Source of the DNA: Chlorobaculum sp.
GTDB lineage: Bacteria; Bacteroidota; Chlorobiia; Chlorobiales; Chlorobiaceae
Reading direction: 5' to 3'
Length of the DNA stretch: 42,868 nucleotides
NCBI GenBank assembly: GCA_013334855.1
Contig: JAAXWU010000005.1
Coordinates: 1-42,868, forward strand
A program made the position numbers and the translations under genes. Positions within the stretch are counted from its first letter, which is position 1; every line of letters starts with the position of its first letter. Positions 27,855 through 38,411 of the stretch are shown one piece after another. The notes beneath the pieces were generated by a model. That model worked only from the letters and a program-made list of their open reading frames with translations, did not search any database and had not been told where the DNA came from.

Positions 27855-29483
27855 ATGTCTATGCATTGCGACCAGTGTCAGGAGAGCATCAGAGGTACCG
27901 GATGTAACGTTCGGGGCGTCTGCGGCAAAGATGAATTGACCGCCAAACTTCAGGATACGCTTGTTTACGCAACCGAGGGAATCGCCCTCTGCGCCGAAGC
28001 GCTCGAAGGCGGCATCGACCGGAAGTACGGGCAGTTCATCAGCGAATGCCTCTTCGTGACCGTTACCAACACCAACTTCGACGATGTGGCTATCGTGGAG
28101 CAAATCAACAAGGCGCTCGCCATGCGCGACGAAGTCCGGGCGCTCGCCGGAACGACGCCGGAGCACGACGCCGCGACCTGGAGCGGCAGCACCCGCGAGG
28201 AGTTCCTCGCCAAAGCCGTTACCTGCGGCATCGACAGCCTGAGCGAGGACGCCGATCTCCGCTCGCTCAAAAGCCTCATTCTCTACGGTATCAAGGGACT
28301 GGCCGCCTACACCGACCACGCCGCTGTGCTTGGTTACAACGACGACGAGATTTACGCTTTTTACGTCAAAGGGTTGTCAGCGCTGGCGAAGGATTTGTCC
28401 GCCGACGAGTTGCTCGGCCTCGTGATGGAGACCGGCGCGGTTGCCGTCAAGGCGATGGCGCTGCTCGACAAGGCCAACACCGAAACCTACGGCAATCCCG
28501 AAATCACCACGGTCAAAACCGGTGTCGGCACCCGTCCCGGCATCCTCATCTCCGGCCACGACCTGCGCGACATGGAAGACCTGCTCAAGCAGACCGAAGG
28601 CACCGGCGTGGATGTCTATACCCACTGCGAGATGCTGCCCGCGCACTACTACCCGGCCTTCAAAAAGTACGACCACTTCGTCGGTAACTACGGCAATGCC
28701 TGGTGGGCGCAGGATCGCGAGTTCGAGAGCTTCAACGGCCCGATTCTCATGACCACCAACTGCATCGTGCCGGTTCGCGAGTCCTATCGCGGTCGCATGT
28801 TCACCACCGGCATGGCGGGCTGGCCCGGCCTCAAGCACATCCCGGCCCGTCCCGAAGGCGGCCAGAAAGAGTTCTCCGAGATTATCGAGCTGGCCAAAAC
28901 CTGCAAGGCTCCGGTCGAGATCGAGAACGGCGAGATCGTCGGCGGCTTCGCCCACACCCAGGTGCTGGCGCTGGCCGACAAGGTGGTCGATGCGGTCAAA
29001 TCCGGCGCGATCAAGCGCTTCGTGGTGATGGCCGGATGCGACGGACGCCACAACTCGCGCCAGTACTACACCGACGTCGCCGCCGCGCTGCCGCAGGACA
29101 CGGTGATTCTGACCGCCGGATGCGCGAAGTACCGCTACAACAAGCTGGCGCTCGGCGACATCGGCGGCATCCCGCGAGTGCTCGACGCCGGTCAGTGCAA
29201 CGACAGCTATTCCTTGGCCGTGATCGCGCTGAAGCTCAAGGAGGTGTTCGGCCTGGAGGACATCAACGACCTGCCCATCTCCTACGACATCGCCTGGTAC
29301 GAGCAGAAAGCCGTCACGGTGCTGCTCGCCTTGCTCTACCTCGGAGTCAAAGGCATCCGCCTCGGCCCAACACTCCCCGAGTTCCTGACGCCAAACGTCG
29401 CCGCCGCGATTATCGAGAAGTTCGATCTCAAAGGCATCAGCACGGTTGCCGCCGACGTCGAAGCGATGATGCTGGGGAACTGA
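27855..29483 (+). CDS. hcp: Hydroxylamine reductase (hybrid-cluster protein)
   Basis: [94 protein letters not shown]. Confidence 0.97.
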   Translation: MSMHCDQCQESIRGTGCNVRGVCGKDELTAKLQDTLVYATEGIALCAEALEGGIDRKYGQFISECLFVTVTNTNFDDVAIVEQINKALAMRDEVRALAGTTPEHDAATWSGSTREEFLAKAVTCGIDSLSEDADLRSLKSLILYGIKGLAAYTDHAAVLGYNDDEIYAFYVKGLSALAKDLSADELLGLVMETGAVAVKAMALLDKANTETYGNPEITTVKTGVGTRPGILISGHDLRDMEDLLKQTEGTGVDVYTHCEMLPAHYYPAFKKYDHFVGNYGNAWWAQDREFESFNGPILMTTNCIVPVRESYRGRMFTTGMAGWPGLKHIPARPEGGQKEFSEIIELAKTCKAPVEIENGEIVGGFAHTQVLALADKVVDAVKSGAIKRFVVMAGCDGRHNSRQYYTDVAAALPQDTVILTAGCAKYRYNKLALGDIGGIPRVLDAGQCNDSYSLAVIALKLKEVFGLEDINDLPISYDIAWYEQKAVTVLLALLYLGVKGIRLGPTLPEFLTPNVAAAIIEKFDLKGISTVAADVEAMMLGN

Positions 29484-29514
29484 GGGGGAGTTGTTTGGAT
29501 AGTCAATTTATCGT

Positions 29515-29548
29515 AGCTGCCCCGGTGTTGTTTGCCGGGGCAGCTTTT
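29515..29548 (+). terminator. Rho-independent terminator after hcp
   Basis: agctgccccgg-tgttgtttg-ccggggcagcttttaa. Confidence 0.9.
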
Positions 29549-29553
29549 AAAAG

Positions 29554-29880
29554 TCAATTATTATCTCTAAGTTCAATATCATCAGGATTCAGGTTTTCTC
29601 CTAAATAATTACAAACCACCTCGATAATGTTTGTTTTAAGTAAATAATTATCACCAGCAACAGAGGAAATTTCAGGTGCATCAGGAATATTATTTACTTT
29701 GATGGTTAAGAACTGAATATTCTCATTTTCTGTTATGGGTTCTATTAATAGTTTTGTTGTAGGCGCTGTTTGTTCCTTGTTTTTGAAGATATAGATTTTT
29801 ACTTCATTATCAAATACAAAGCAGGTTCCTATGTAGAACGGCAGGAACGGATATCTTTTTCGAAATATTTTGAAAATCAT
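29554..29880 (-). CDS. Hypothetical protein
   Basis: Open frame in AT-rich accessory DNA, same strand as and downstream of the putAbiC-like gene. Confidence 0.5.
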   Translation of the reverse strand: MIFKIFRKRYPFLPFYIGTCFVFDNEVKIYIFKNKEQTAPTTKLLIEPITENENIQFLTIKVNNIPDAPEISSVAGDNYLLKTNIIEVVCNYLGENLNPDDIELRDNN

Positions 29881-30000
29881 TTTTGTTTATTTTAAGGTTA
29901 TGAAAGGATGAAATATGCCTCTCGAATATATTTATAATTATTCTGTTTTCTGATATTCTGGTTTTTTGCTGAGTGGTTGTATATAGAGTACGATATCAAA

Positions 30001-30984
30001 TTAAGTAATGTTTTTTAATCTGTTTTGGATGAATTCTATGTCTGCCAAAACTTTTTCTTCAGAAGGACTATCAAATAATAAAAATCGACATTCTTCTCGC
30101 CGAACTTCACTTAGTAGATCAAAATGAAATAATAACCTTACAATATCAAGGTCTCGTTCTGTAAGTGCATAGCAAAAAATGAATGCAATGTCATATTTGG
30201 AAATCTGTGAAAGTATGTATTTTTTATGCATTGCCTTTCTTTTTGTTTGATTGATATGATTAAGAATGAAATCAAGTTTTCTGAAGTAAAGGTTTATTTC
30301 TTCACTATAAAGTAGATTAATAGCTTGCCAGGCATTATCGTAATATTTTTTTCGATGTTGAAATCCAGCTCGATAAAATGATGTGTATCCGGCATGTGTT
30401 AATACTTCTTTAACATCTTTGCTTTCAGAACCTATATAACCAAATATTACTTTTAAATAATCCCATTTTTCATAAAACTCTTCAAGCTTATTTATTTGAT
30501 CTAAAAATGTTTTGTTGCTGAATGGCTTTTTTGTAACTATGGCTTCTTCGTTTACTGTATTAACTATGCTGCTGAGGTTATCTTCAGGGATTAGGTTTGG
30601 GTTCTTGCAAAGTATTTCCCTCGCCATGTCTGTAGCTTGTTTATTCAGTTCTTTTTCTAAGCTAATAACTACGACCTTCGCAATTGACATTTCCGTAGAC
30701 TCACCCTGATGCTCTTTTGGTATGAGAAGTATTCTTGTTCGCATACTTTCCATAGATTTATAGAATACATCATCTTCGTGTTGTGTTTGAAACTGTATAT
30801 TAGTTATATAAATTGAAGCTACAATACAAATAAATGCAAATGCCCCATATACTCCACCAATATAAGAGCCAAACGCGCCCCATTCATTGAGTTCTGTTGA
30901 AAGGCCAGTATGAAAGATAACAAGAAATAAAATAAATGGCGTAATGCCGATTATGATTAATGACGCGATTATTACTTTCTTCAT
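30001..30984 (-). CDS. Putative phage abortive-infection (putAbiC-like) membrane protein
   Basis: Two N-terminal TM segments with NEWGAFGSYIGGVYGAFAFICIVASIYI, then cytoplasmic region with YFRKLDFILNHINQTKR...YILSQISKYDIAFIFCYAL; layout of putAbiC-type proteins. Confidence 0.65.
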   Translation of the reverse strand: MKKVIIASLIIIGITPFILFLVIFHTGLSTELNEWGAFGSYIGGVYGAFAFICIVASIYITNIQFQTQHEDDVFYKSMESMRTRILLIPKEHQGESTEMSIAKVVVISLEKELNKQATDMAREILCKNPNLIPEDNLSSIVNTVNEEAIVTKKPFSNKTFLDQINKLEEFYEKWDYLKVIFGYIGSESKDVKEVLTHAGYTSFYRAGFQHRKKYYDNAWQAINLLYSEEINLYFRKLDFILNHINQTKRKAMHKKYILSQISKYDIAFIFCYALTERDLDIVRLLFHFDLLSEVRREECRFLLFDSPSEEKVLADIEFIQNRLKNIT

Positions 30985-31169
30985 TTAATTCTACAATTTT
31001 ATTTTAAGTAATAGTATTAAATATTTATTAATGTTTCTTATAAATAGGTTTTGCGAGTATGGCTTCCTTTTACGATAACCGGTTATTGATATTGTCTGAG
31101 AAAGAGTCTTTATTTTCAAACTCCATGAAGAAACCGCTTAATAACTAATCTACCAAAATCCAGAGATTT

Positions 31170-31397
31170 TCACTCTCTTTTCAGCCCATAATTCTGGAAA
31201 ATGCCGTCGCAATCGTCGCATCGTAAACCCACCCGCAACCTCTTAGCGTCACCGCGCCTCGTCATCCCCGGCGGCAAGTTCGAGGTGAATGTCGCCGGAT
31301 GCATATCGATGCAGCACATTGGAAATGAAGGTCTGGCACGAAATTCCATACCGGTTCGTGCGCCTCGCTCAAGCCTCTTCTTTTCCAGCTCCGTCAA
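31170..31397 (-). CDS. Small hypothetical protein
   Basis: 75-aa frame with CCIDMHP and CDDCDG cysteine pairs; weak support. Confidence 0.35.
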   Translation of the reverse strand: MTELEKKRLERGARTGMEFRARPSFPMCCIDMHPATFTSNLPPGMTRRGDAKRLRVGLRCDDCDGIFQNYGLKRE

Positions 31398-31451
31398 CTC
31401 ATTTGCCGAGCGTTCATTGATATAGATGACGATTCAGCCGCATTCACCCAA

Positions 31452-32750
31452 TCAAACTTCTTTCCTCTCCCGCGCTCGCAGCCACATGCCGCCTGCCATC
31501 ACCAGCAGATTCACCGCGCCGACGATGATGAACGGGGCTTTGGGACTCATGCCGTCGAAGAGGCGGCCTCCGGTGGTGGTGATGAAGAGGATGCCGATGG
31601 CTCCGCTGATGTTGAAAGCGCCGATCACCGAGCCGCGTGCCTCCTTCGGAGCTTCCTGGCCGATGAGCGATTGCGAGCCGAGGAAGGCGCTGATCTGGCC
31701 GATGCCGAGCAAGACGAAGAAGATGAGCGAGTAGGTTTCGAGCGGATTGCCGATGAGCGCCAGCGAGAGGTAGCCGATGGCCGCCAGCCCCATGCAGAAG
31801 GTGAGCGCCGTGACCCGGTTCCAGCGGTCGATGAAGATGCCGATGACCGGCGCCCAGAGGAGCGCGGCGGCCTGCGAGATGATGAAGATGAAGGTGCCCT
31901 TCTTGACCGCTTCGGCTGGCTCCATGCCCATGGCGATGCCGGTGGTCATGCCCCAGAGCGGCACGAAGGTGCCGATGATCGACTGGTCGCCGCGAGCCAC
32001 GAAGGCCGCCGCGTAGGAGAGCAGAATCCTCGGATTGCGGGCGTGGCGGAAGCCGCTGGTGAGCAGCTCTTTCAACGGAAGCCGCTCCTCGTGGCGCACC
32101 GGCGTGCCGCCCTTGAGGCCGATGAAAAGCACGATGGCCGCCAGCACCGCCGTGCCCGCGATGGCCGCGTGCGCCCAGAATCCGGCCTCCGTGCCGCTGA
32201 ACCCTTTCGCCACGAGCGTTTTCGGCAGACCGCCGAAGAACTGGTTCAGGATGACGATGCCGAGGCCGTTGAGGAATCCCACGATGGCGATGAGCTTGCC
32301 CCGCGAGCGCTCCTTCGGGTAATCGACCAGCACCGTGGCCAGTCCGCTGGTGACGGCCACCACGCCGACCGCGTAGATCATGCGGGCGATGGTGAGCTGA
32401 AAGACGTCGGTCACGAGCGGGTAAACGAGGTAGGCGATGGCCAGCACGAGAAAGCCCGTGGCATAGACCGGCTTTCTGCCGATGCGATCCATGATCGCCC
32501 CGGTCGGCCCGAAGAGCAAGAGCGTGACGATCTCCGTCCAGAAGACCAGGTCGCCACTGAGTGTGCCCTGCTCCGACACCGGAATGTGCAGATGCTCGTT
32601 CATGATGTAAGCCTGGCCAATCGAAACGAACGTGACCATGCCGATCGAGAAGAACGCCGCAAAGAGGAAGCTCCACGCATGGCGGGGCAGTACCGACGGA
32701 GCCAGTTCGATGGGACCTAACTTGGCGTGAGAGGTGGAGTTATCGGTCAT
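31452..32750 (-). CDS. MFS transporter
   Basis: 12-TM pattern; GPTGAIMDRIGRKPVYATGF and GIFIDRWNRV MFS loop motifs. Confidence 0.92.
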   Translation of the reverse strand: MTDNSTSHAKLGPIELAPSVLPRHAWSFLFAAFFSIGMVTFVSIGQAYIMNEHLHIPVSEQGTLSGDLVFWTEIVTLLLFGPTGAIMDRIGRKPVYATGFLVLAIAYLVYPLVTDVFQLTIARMIYAVGVVAVTSGLATVLVDYPKERSRGKLIAIVGFLNGLGIVILNQFFGGLPKTLVAKGFSGTEAGFWAHAAIAGTAVLAAIVLFIGLKGGTPVRHEERLPLKELLTSGFRHARNPRILLSYAAAFVARGDQSIIGTFVPLWGMTTGIAMGMEPAEAVKKGTFIFIISQAAALLWAPVIGIFIDRWNRVTALTFCMGLAAIGYLSLALIGNPLETYSLIFFVLLGIGQISAFLGSQSLIGQEAPKEARGSVIGAFNISGAIGILFITTTGGRLFDGMSPKAPFIIVGAVNLLVMAGGMWLRARERKEV

Positions 32751-33221
32751 TTAAGGGAGTCTGGTTTTTGCGCGGTGCGTTGAAAGGGAGATAACTTCGA
32801 GGTGATCACTGGTTCTTATTCCGTTGTCATTGGTGATGATCGCGTGGCATCCTGATCTGATTGCGGTTGCATAGTGGAGGGCATCGATGAATTTCTGGTT
32901 GTATTTCGCACGGAGTTGCGCAGCCAGATCGAAGGTGTCGGCATCATGATGGCAGATCGTCAGAAATTGCTCCGTCTGGAAAAAGGCTTTGATGCCGGAG
33001 ACGAGTTCGATGTTGCCTGTGCGATAGGGCTTGACCAGGATTTCCGCGACCACCGCATCTCCGGTGTAGCCAGCAATCGAGCCGGATTCGATGGCTTCGA
33101 TGATTGCCGCAGACAGCGCGAAATAATCCGGATTTCTATCGAGAAAACAGATCAGGACATTGGAGTCGAGATAGACGCTGCGGCCATGAAGCCGGTCGAG
33201 AAGCTCTGCTATCGATCCCAT
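32751..33221 (-). CDS. PIN-domain protein (putative VapC-like toxin)
   Basis: SVYLDSNVLICFLDRNP; FIDALHYATAIRSGCHAIITNDNGIR. Confidence 0.85.
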   Translation of the reverse strand: MGSIAELLDRLHGRSVYLDSNVLICFLDRNPDYFALSAAIIEAIESGSIAGYTGDAVVAEILVKPYRTGNIELVSGIKAFFQTEQFLTICHHDADTFDLAAQLRAKYNQKFIDALHYATAIRSGCHAIITNDNGIRTSDHLEVISLSTHRAKTRLP

Positions 33222-33463
33222 GAGTCACGGCTTTCTTTCAGTTCCGCTTCGATTTCATCGGTGGTTTCGCCCCAAGTTCCACGGGCTATGCCAGCGTAGG
33301 AGAGGGCTGATTGCTGTTTTGGCGCTCTTGTTGCCGGAGTCAGCGTGATGACGCCGTTTTTGCAGGTGATTTCAAGCAGATCATCCGGTCTGATATTAGC
33401 CAATGCAGCAATTCGGGCTGGAATGGTGATCTGATTTTTACTTCGAACTCTGACTTGTGACAT
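33209..33463 (-). CDS. AbrB/MazE-type antitoxin
   Basis: MSQVRVRSKNQITIPARIAALANIRPDDLLEITCKNGVITLTP swapped-hairpin motif; overlaps the PIN gene. Confidence 0.85.
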   Translation of the reverse strand: MSQVRVRSKNQITIPARIAALANIRPDDLLEITCKNGVITLTPATRAPKQQSALSYAGIARGTWGETTDEIEAELKESRDSWDR

Positions 33464-33614
33464 GATTGGTTCCCTGTTTTTCCTAAAGTACGACTCCTGG
33501 TTGGAATTCTGACTGATGAAACCGGTTCTGAATGCGAAAAAGTGCACGGTCAATCGATTTCAGAAATTCAGGTTTGTGTGGATACAGTACGTCGTTCACT
33601 GTAGGGCCGATGGA

Positions 33615-34238
33615 CTATCGCTTCTCGCTGACCCACCGTTGCATCGCCTGCATCAGCTCGTGAACTGGCAGGCGTTCAATATCTCGATCCGAATAGCCGT
33701 GGTTTTTCAGATCGCTGTAATTGCAAGTCATGAAATCGTTGAAATCTCCCCAGAGATTCGATGGACCGGGTAATCGAATGCCTGCTTCCGCTGTAAGCCA
33801 GTTTCGGACTACATAGAGCACCTCTTCCGGTTGATTGTTGTGCGCGGCTATGTCGGAGCCTGATATATCGGAGATTGCCGCTTGATAACGGTAATGATCC
33901 GCTTCGAGGATCAGACATTTTTTATCCTGCCATCGCTCACCCTTGAACAAGCGGCATCCAACATCGAGGCCGAGTTCAAACGGCATGTTCATTCTGAAAA
34001 TCTCGTCGCTCTCTGTCGATTTGATCCGTGACAGGTCATGGATGGCGAAACGACTCTCCTGAATCAGCGCCACGATTTTTTCAAGCCGGGTTTTCCCGGA
34101 GTCGAGGCTTTCAAGTGCAATTCGGGGTTGCAACCCTGAGTAGAATACGGTGAAGAGTAACGGCCTGAGCAGGGGATAATAGTGCTCGTCGAACGGGCAG
34201 TTGATGAACACGCTTGTGTCGAAAGGGGTTTCGGCCAA
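33615..34238 (-). CDS. Uncharacterised protein with FDTSVFINCPFD / DSGKTRLEKI / NMPFELG motifs, possible TIR / nucleoside-deoxyribosyltransferase-like fold
   Basis: PFDTSVFINCPFDEHYYPLLRPLLFTVFYSGLQPRIALESLDSGKTRLEKIVALIQESRFAIHDLSRI...FRMNMPFELGLDVG. Confidence 0.7.
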   Translation of the reverse strand: MAETPFDTSVFINCPFDEHYYPLLRPLLFTVFYSGLQPRIALESLDSGKTRLEKIVALIQESRFAIHDLSRIKSTESDEIFRMNMPFELGLDVGCRLFKGERWQDKKCLILEADHYRYQAAISDISGSDIAAHNNQPEEVLYVVRNWLTAEAGIRLPGPSNLWGDFNDFMTCNYSDLKNHGYSDRDIERLPVHELMQAMQRWVSEKR

Positions 34239-34252
34239 GATCGTGAAGTTTT

Positions 34253-34486
34253 CTATTTATGGGCTTTTGCCTGGCGCGAATCAGAACTGTAACTGTCTTT
34301 GTGGCTTACGGTTCCATCGTTACGGTGGATATAGAGATCGACATGCTCTTTTATCGCCAGCTCTCTTGCGTAAGCGATGGCGTCTTCTTTTAGCTCAAAC
34401 GTTCTGGTGGCTCGGCTTGCGCCAGACTTTCTGACGCTCCATCCTTTTTTAAGGCTTGAGATGACGTGTCGGCTGCTCACATTCAT
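34253..34486 (-). CDS. DUF2188-type small protein
   Basis: HVISSLKKGWSVRKSGASRATRTFELKEDAIAYARELAIKEHVDLYIHRNDGTVSHKDSY; start set at MNVSSRHV. Confidence 0.8.
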   Translation of the reverse strand: MNVSSRHVISSLKKGWSVRKSGASRATRTFELKEDAIAYARELAIKEHVDLYIHRNDGTVSHKDSYSSDSRQAKAHK

Positions 34487-34560
34487 CGTTGCTCCATTGA
34501 AACGTTGACTCGATTCATAAAAAAGAATATAGGCAATGCTACGAAAATCAGGAACAATTC

Positions 34561-35253
34561 TCACCGCCCGCACGCCTGTAGCCTGCCGTCCTGCATGTGG
34601 AGGCAGCGGTCGGCGGTGGCGGCGAACTCTTCGTTGTGGGTGACGATGACGAACGAGGTCTGGCGCTCCTTGCTGAGCGTGGCCATCAGTTCGTAGAGCA
34701 TCCGGCTGTTGCGGCTGTCGAGGTTGCCGCTCGGCTCGTCGGCCAGCACCAGCTTCGGGCTGTTCATCAGCGCACGGGCGATGGCGACGCGCTGCTGCTC
34801 GCCGCCCGAAAGCTCCGACGGAAGATGGTCGAATCGTGCCTTGAGGCCGAGCGTTTCGAGCAGCACGGCGGCCCGCTCCTTGGCGGGCTTGAGCTTGCCT
34901 GTGCCGATAAATTCCGCCATCGCGACATTTTCGAGCGCCGTAAAATCCGAGAGCAGGTGGTGGAACTGGAAGACGAAGCCGATCTTGCGGTTGCGGAAAG
35001 CGGCCAGCTCCTTTTTCGAGAAGAGGCAGCGGTTGCCCTGAAAGATCGGCGAGCCGTCGAACTTCAGCTCGCCCTCGTCCGGCGCGTCGAGCGTGCCGAG
35101 CAGGTTGAGCAGCGTGGTCTTGCCACTGCCGGATGCGCCGATGATGGTGATCATCTCGCCCGGTCCCACCGCGAGGTCGATGCCGTCGAGAATCTTCAGC
35201 GGCGGCTGGCCCGGCAGGGCGTACGATTTGACGAGGTTACGCGCTTCGAGCAT
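34561..35253 (-). CDS. lolD: Lipoprotein-releasing-type ABC transporter ATP-binding protein (LolD/MacB-like)
   Basis: [50 protein letters not shown]; start set at [11 protein letters not shown]. Confidence 0.9.
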   Translation of the reverse strand: MLEARNLVKSYALPGQPPLKILDGIDLAVGPGEMITIIGASGSGKTTLLNLLGTLDAPDEGELKFDGSPIFQGNRCLFSKKELAAFRNRKIGFVFQFHHLLSDFTALENVAMAEFIGTGKLKPAKERAAVLLETLGLKARFDHLPSELSGGEQQRVAIARALMNSPKLVLADEPSGNLDSRNSRMLYELMATLSKERQTSFVIVTHNEEFAATADRCLHMQDGRLQACGR

Positions 35254-36515
35254 CAGGCGGGCCTCACCTGTCCCTGGCCAGTGACCAGCCACTTGTAGCT
35301 GCACAGCTCCTTGAGCGCCATCGGGCCGCGAGCGTGCAGCTTCTGCGTGCTGATGCCGATCTCCGCGCCGAGGCCAAACTGCGCTCCGTCGGTAAACGCG
35401 GTCGAGGTGTTGGCGTAAACCGCCGCCGCGTCAACACGCTTCATGAAAGCGTCGATCGTTGCCTGGTCGGAGGCGATGATCGCCTCGCTGTGCTTCGAGC
35501 TGTGGCGGGCGATGTGGTCGAGCGCCTCTTCGAGGTCGGCCACGGTCTTGATCGACAACTTCAGCGACAGGAACTCCGTGCCGAAGTGCTCCGGGCTGGC
35601 CATTTCGAGCAGCTCGTCGGGATAGCGCCCAAGCAGCTTGTAATACGCCGGTTCGTCGGCGTAAATCTGCACCATCTTCTCTTCGAGCAGTTCGACCAGC
35701 ACCGGCAGGTCGTCGATGCGGCTCTGGTGCACGATCAGCGTGTCGAGTGCGTTGCAGACGCTCGGGCGGCGGGTCTTGGCATTGAAAACGATGTCGCGCC
35801 CCATCGAGAGGTCGCCGCTCTCGTCGAAGTAGGTGTGCACGATGCCCGCGCCGGTTTCGATCACCGGAACGGTCGAGTGCTTGCGAGCGAAGTCGATGAG
35901 TTGCTGGCTGCCTCGCGGGATGATGACATCGATATAGCCCACGGCGTTGAGCAGGATGTGCGCCGCCTCGCGTTCGGCGGGCAGCAGGTAGATCATGTCG
36001 GCATCGAGGCCGCGGTCGCGGATCACCGTCTGGATCAGCTCCACGATGGCGATGTTCGAGAACGCCGCGTCGCTGCCGCCCTTCAGCACGGTAGCGTTGC
36101 CCGACTTCAGGCAGAGCGCGAAGACGTCGAAGGTGACGTTCGGGCGCGATTCGTAGATGATGCCGACCACGCCGAGAGGCACCGAGACTTTCTTCAGCTC
36201 CAGCCCGTTGGGCAGCGTGCGCTCTTCGAGAACCCGGTCGAGCGGCGAAGGCAGCGCGGCGACGTTGCGCAGGTCGGCGGCGATGGAGTTCAGCCGCGCC
36301 TCGTTCAGAAGCAGCCGGTCATAGCGCGGATCGGCGGCGTCCATGCGTTCGAGATCCTTGCGATTAGCGTCGAGTATCGCCTCGGCGGCGGCGGGAATGC
36401 GCTCGGCCAGATCGACGAGCAGGCCATTGATGGCCTCCGTATCGAGGGTGACGATCTTGCGGCTGGCATTCTGGACGGCCTGGAGTTGTTTGACGATAAG
36501 TTCGTGTTCGGTCAT
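35253..36515 (-). CDS. proA: Glutamate-5-semialdehyde dehydrogenase (gamma-glutamyl phosphate reductase)
   Basis: [61 protein letters not shown]-like [35 protein letters not shown]. Confidence 0.96.
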   Translation of the reverse strand: MTEHELIVKQLQAVQNASRKIVTLDTEAINGLLVDLAERIPAAAEAILDANRKDLERMDAADPRYDRLLLNEARLNSIAADLRNVAALPSPLDRVLEERTLPNGLELKKVSVPLGVVGIIYESRPNVTFDVFALCLKSGNATVLKGGSDAAFSNIAIVELIQTVIRDRGLDADMIYLLPAEREAAHILLNAVGYIDVIIPRGSQQLIDFARKHSTVPVIETGAGIVHTYFDESGDLSMGRDIVFNAKTRRPSVCNALDTLIVHQSRIDDLPVLVELLEEKMVQIYADEPAYYKLLGRYPDELLEMASPEHFGTEFLSLKLSIKTVADLEEALDHIARHSSKHSEAIIASDQATIDAFMKRVDAAAVYANTSTAFTDGAQFGLGAEIGISTQKLHARGPMALKELCSYKWLVTGQGQVRPA

Positions 36516-36749
36516 GGGCGCGGCTCCTTGAAAGGGAATGGGTGTATGATCTCTGACGCAAAAGATAGTCAATATCCGCGAACTGGCGCAATCTTGCCTG
36601 TCGCTGAATGCGCTTTCTGGATGCGAGGCGCGACCGGCCCGCCTTATATTATCATGTGTCGATTCTGCAACACGAATGCCGTGAAGCAGGCACGATGATG
36701 ATGGCGCTTTTTTTGAAGTGATCGCTAACCGATGATTTGAAAAGATGAA

Positions 36750-37556
36750 ATGACTACGTCAAACCAGAACGGCCACTCTGCGGCACAACGCTCCCGGATG
36801 CTCTTGACGCAGATCGCTCCCAATTTTCTCGATCCGAAGCATGAGTGGCAACGGATTTTCGCCGAGCTGTGGGGTACCTTTCTGCTGGTGCTCGTAGCGG
36901 TCGGCGGCCCGGCTGTCGCGGCCAGCACCGGAAATCACGTGGCGGACGCGCTTTTGCCCATCGCGCCCGGCGTGATGGTGATGGCCATTATCTACTTCAT
37001 GGGCACGGTGAGCGGTGCTCATCTGAATCCCGCCGTGACGATTGCTTTCGCCATCCGCCGTCATTTTCCATGGATTCGCGTGCCGGGCTACATCCTCGCC
37101 CAAGTCACCGGAGGCTGGCTGGCCGCGAACTTTCTCGGCTACATGTTCGGCAACGCAGCGGTCGCGGCGGGCATGACTCTGCCCGGCCTCGGCATGACGC
37201 CGCTGAAAGCGCTCATCATGGAGGTCGCGCTGACCGCCGCTTTGGTAAACATCATCCTCGGCACCTCCTCGGGCGCGCGCAACATCGGCCCGAACGGCGC
37301 GATTGCGGTTGGCGGCTACATCGCCATGACGGGCCTCTGGGCCGGGCCGGTCAGCGGAGCCTCGATGAATCCGGTGCGCTCGCTCGCCCCCGCCATCGTG
37401 TGCGGCGATATGGCGTTAGCATGGCTCTATGTTGCCGGACCGCTTGCCGGGGCGCTGATCGGCGTCTTGTTCGAATGGATTCTCAAAGGCCCGCCCACCA
37501 CCGCCGGAACCATCGCCGCCCAGGGTACGCTGGACATCGACGACGGGGAGGAGTAG
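36750..37556 (+). CDS. MIP-family aquaporin
   Basis: [30 protein letters not shown] and [16 protein letters not shown]-type motifs. Confidence 0.94.
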   Translation: MTTSNQNGHSAAQRSRMLLTQIAPNFLDPKHEWQRIFAELWGTFLLVLVAVGGPAVAASTGNHVADALLPIAPGVMVMAIIYFMGTVSGAHLNPAVTIAFAIRRHFPWIRVPGYILAQVTGGWLAANFLGYMFGNAAVAAGMTLPGLGMTPLKALIMEVALTAALVNIILGTSSGARNIGPNGAIAVGGYIAMTGLWAGPVSGASMNPVRSLAPAIVCGDMALAWLYVAGPLAGALIGVLFEWILKGPPTTAGTIAAQGTLDIDDGEE

Positions 37557-38411
37557 TCTGAACTGACGGTATATCAACACGTTACGAGATTCTGCCATTG
37601 GAGTATGACGGGTGTTTTGTTGACAGCCGTATTGCTGACAACTTGTGTATACTGGTGATTACTAATTAAATTTTTTGTTGTGATTTTAAACAATCGTTAA
37701 GATTTCGCTTGCAAAAGTAATATTATTGCTTAAATTAGTAGCGTACGATGCAGTATTTTCTTGCTCAAGTTGATAGGTACGCCACTACTTTACGCAGTTC
37801 CGCGAAATAACCATTTCTGCAAAGCCGGGACTGTTTATCGATTTACTCTATAAAATAACATTGCGCAGGCTTTAAGTCCGCTTCTTCATGATCAGACAGG
37901 CTGAAGTCGGATAAGCTTCACATGTTTTTCTTATGGTGCTGATAACACTCAGGGTTTGCTTTGTCCATTTTAGTCGAAATTGTTACTTCTTTAATGAACA
38001 GAAAGCGATCAAAACCGCACATTTTTTTGATTTCTTACTCTCATTGAAACAAAAAATTACATCATCGGATGAATGGGTTTGCAAGAATCAAAGACATATG
38101 ATATTGAAAGCCTGTGCATACAACCGGGTGAATCTGTCCTGTACGTTACAGCGCACGGAAAGCCAATGTAATATCCTGTGAGATGATCATTAAGTGCAGG
38201 TCTTGTCAAAGCTGAATACTATCTAAAGCCTGCACAGCAAAGCACTTTTAGTTGCTTATGAAATTTCTATGCCCGGTTCATTTCTCGATGATTTGAGCAA
38301 GCGATCCTTGCAGGCATTCTGAATATATATGGATACATAATCTATAATTATAGTTTATTTCTTTTTCATGTTCTGTTCAATCCTCCAAAACGATAAACAA
38401 AGGAGACATTT

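Noticed and set aside
31075-31086. ataaccggttat palindrome
   Set aside because: Only 12 bp and not placed clearly before a confident gene; likely chance.
31444-32676. 410-aa minus-strand ORF overlapping the MFS transporter
   Set aside because: Alternative frame of the MFS gene; His/Arg-rich, no TM pattern.
35334-36698. 454-aa plus-strand ORF
   Set aside because: Antisense to proA, no family resemblance.
37933-38181. 82-aa ORF in the AT-rich gap
   Set aside because: No convincing RBS, odd composition, no family features; treated as non-coding.
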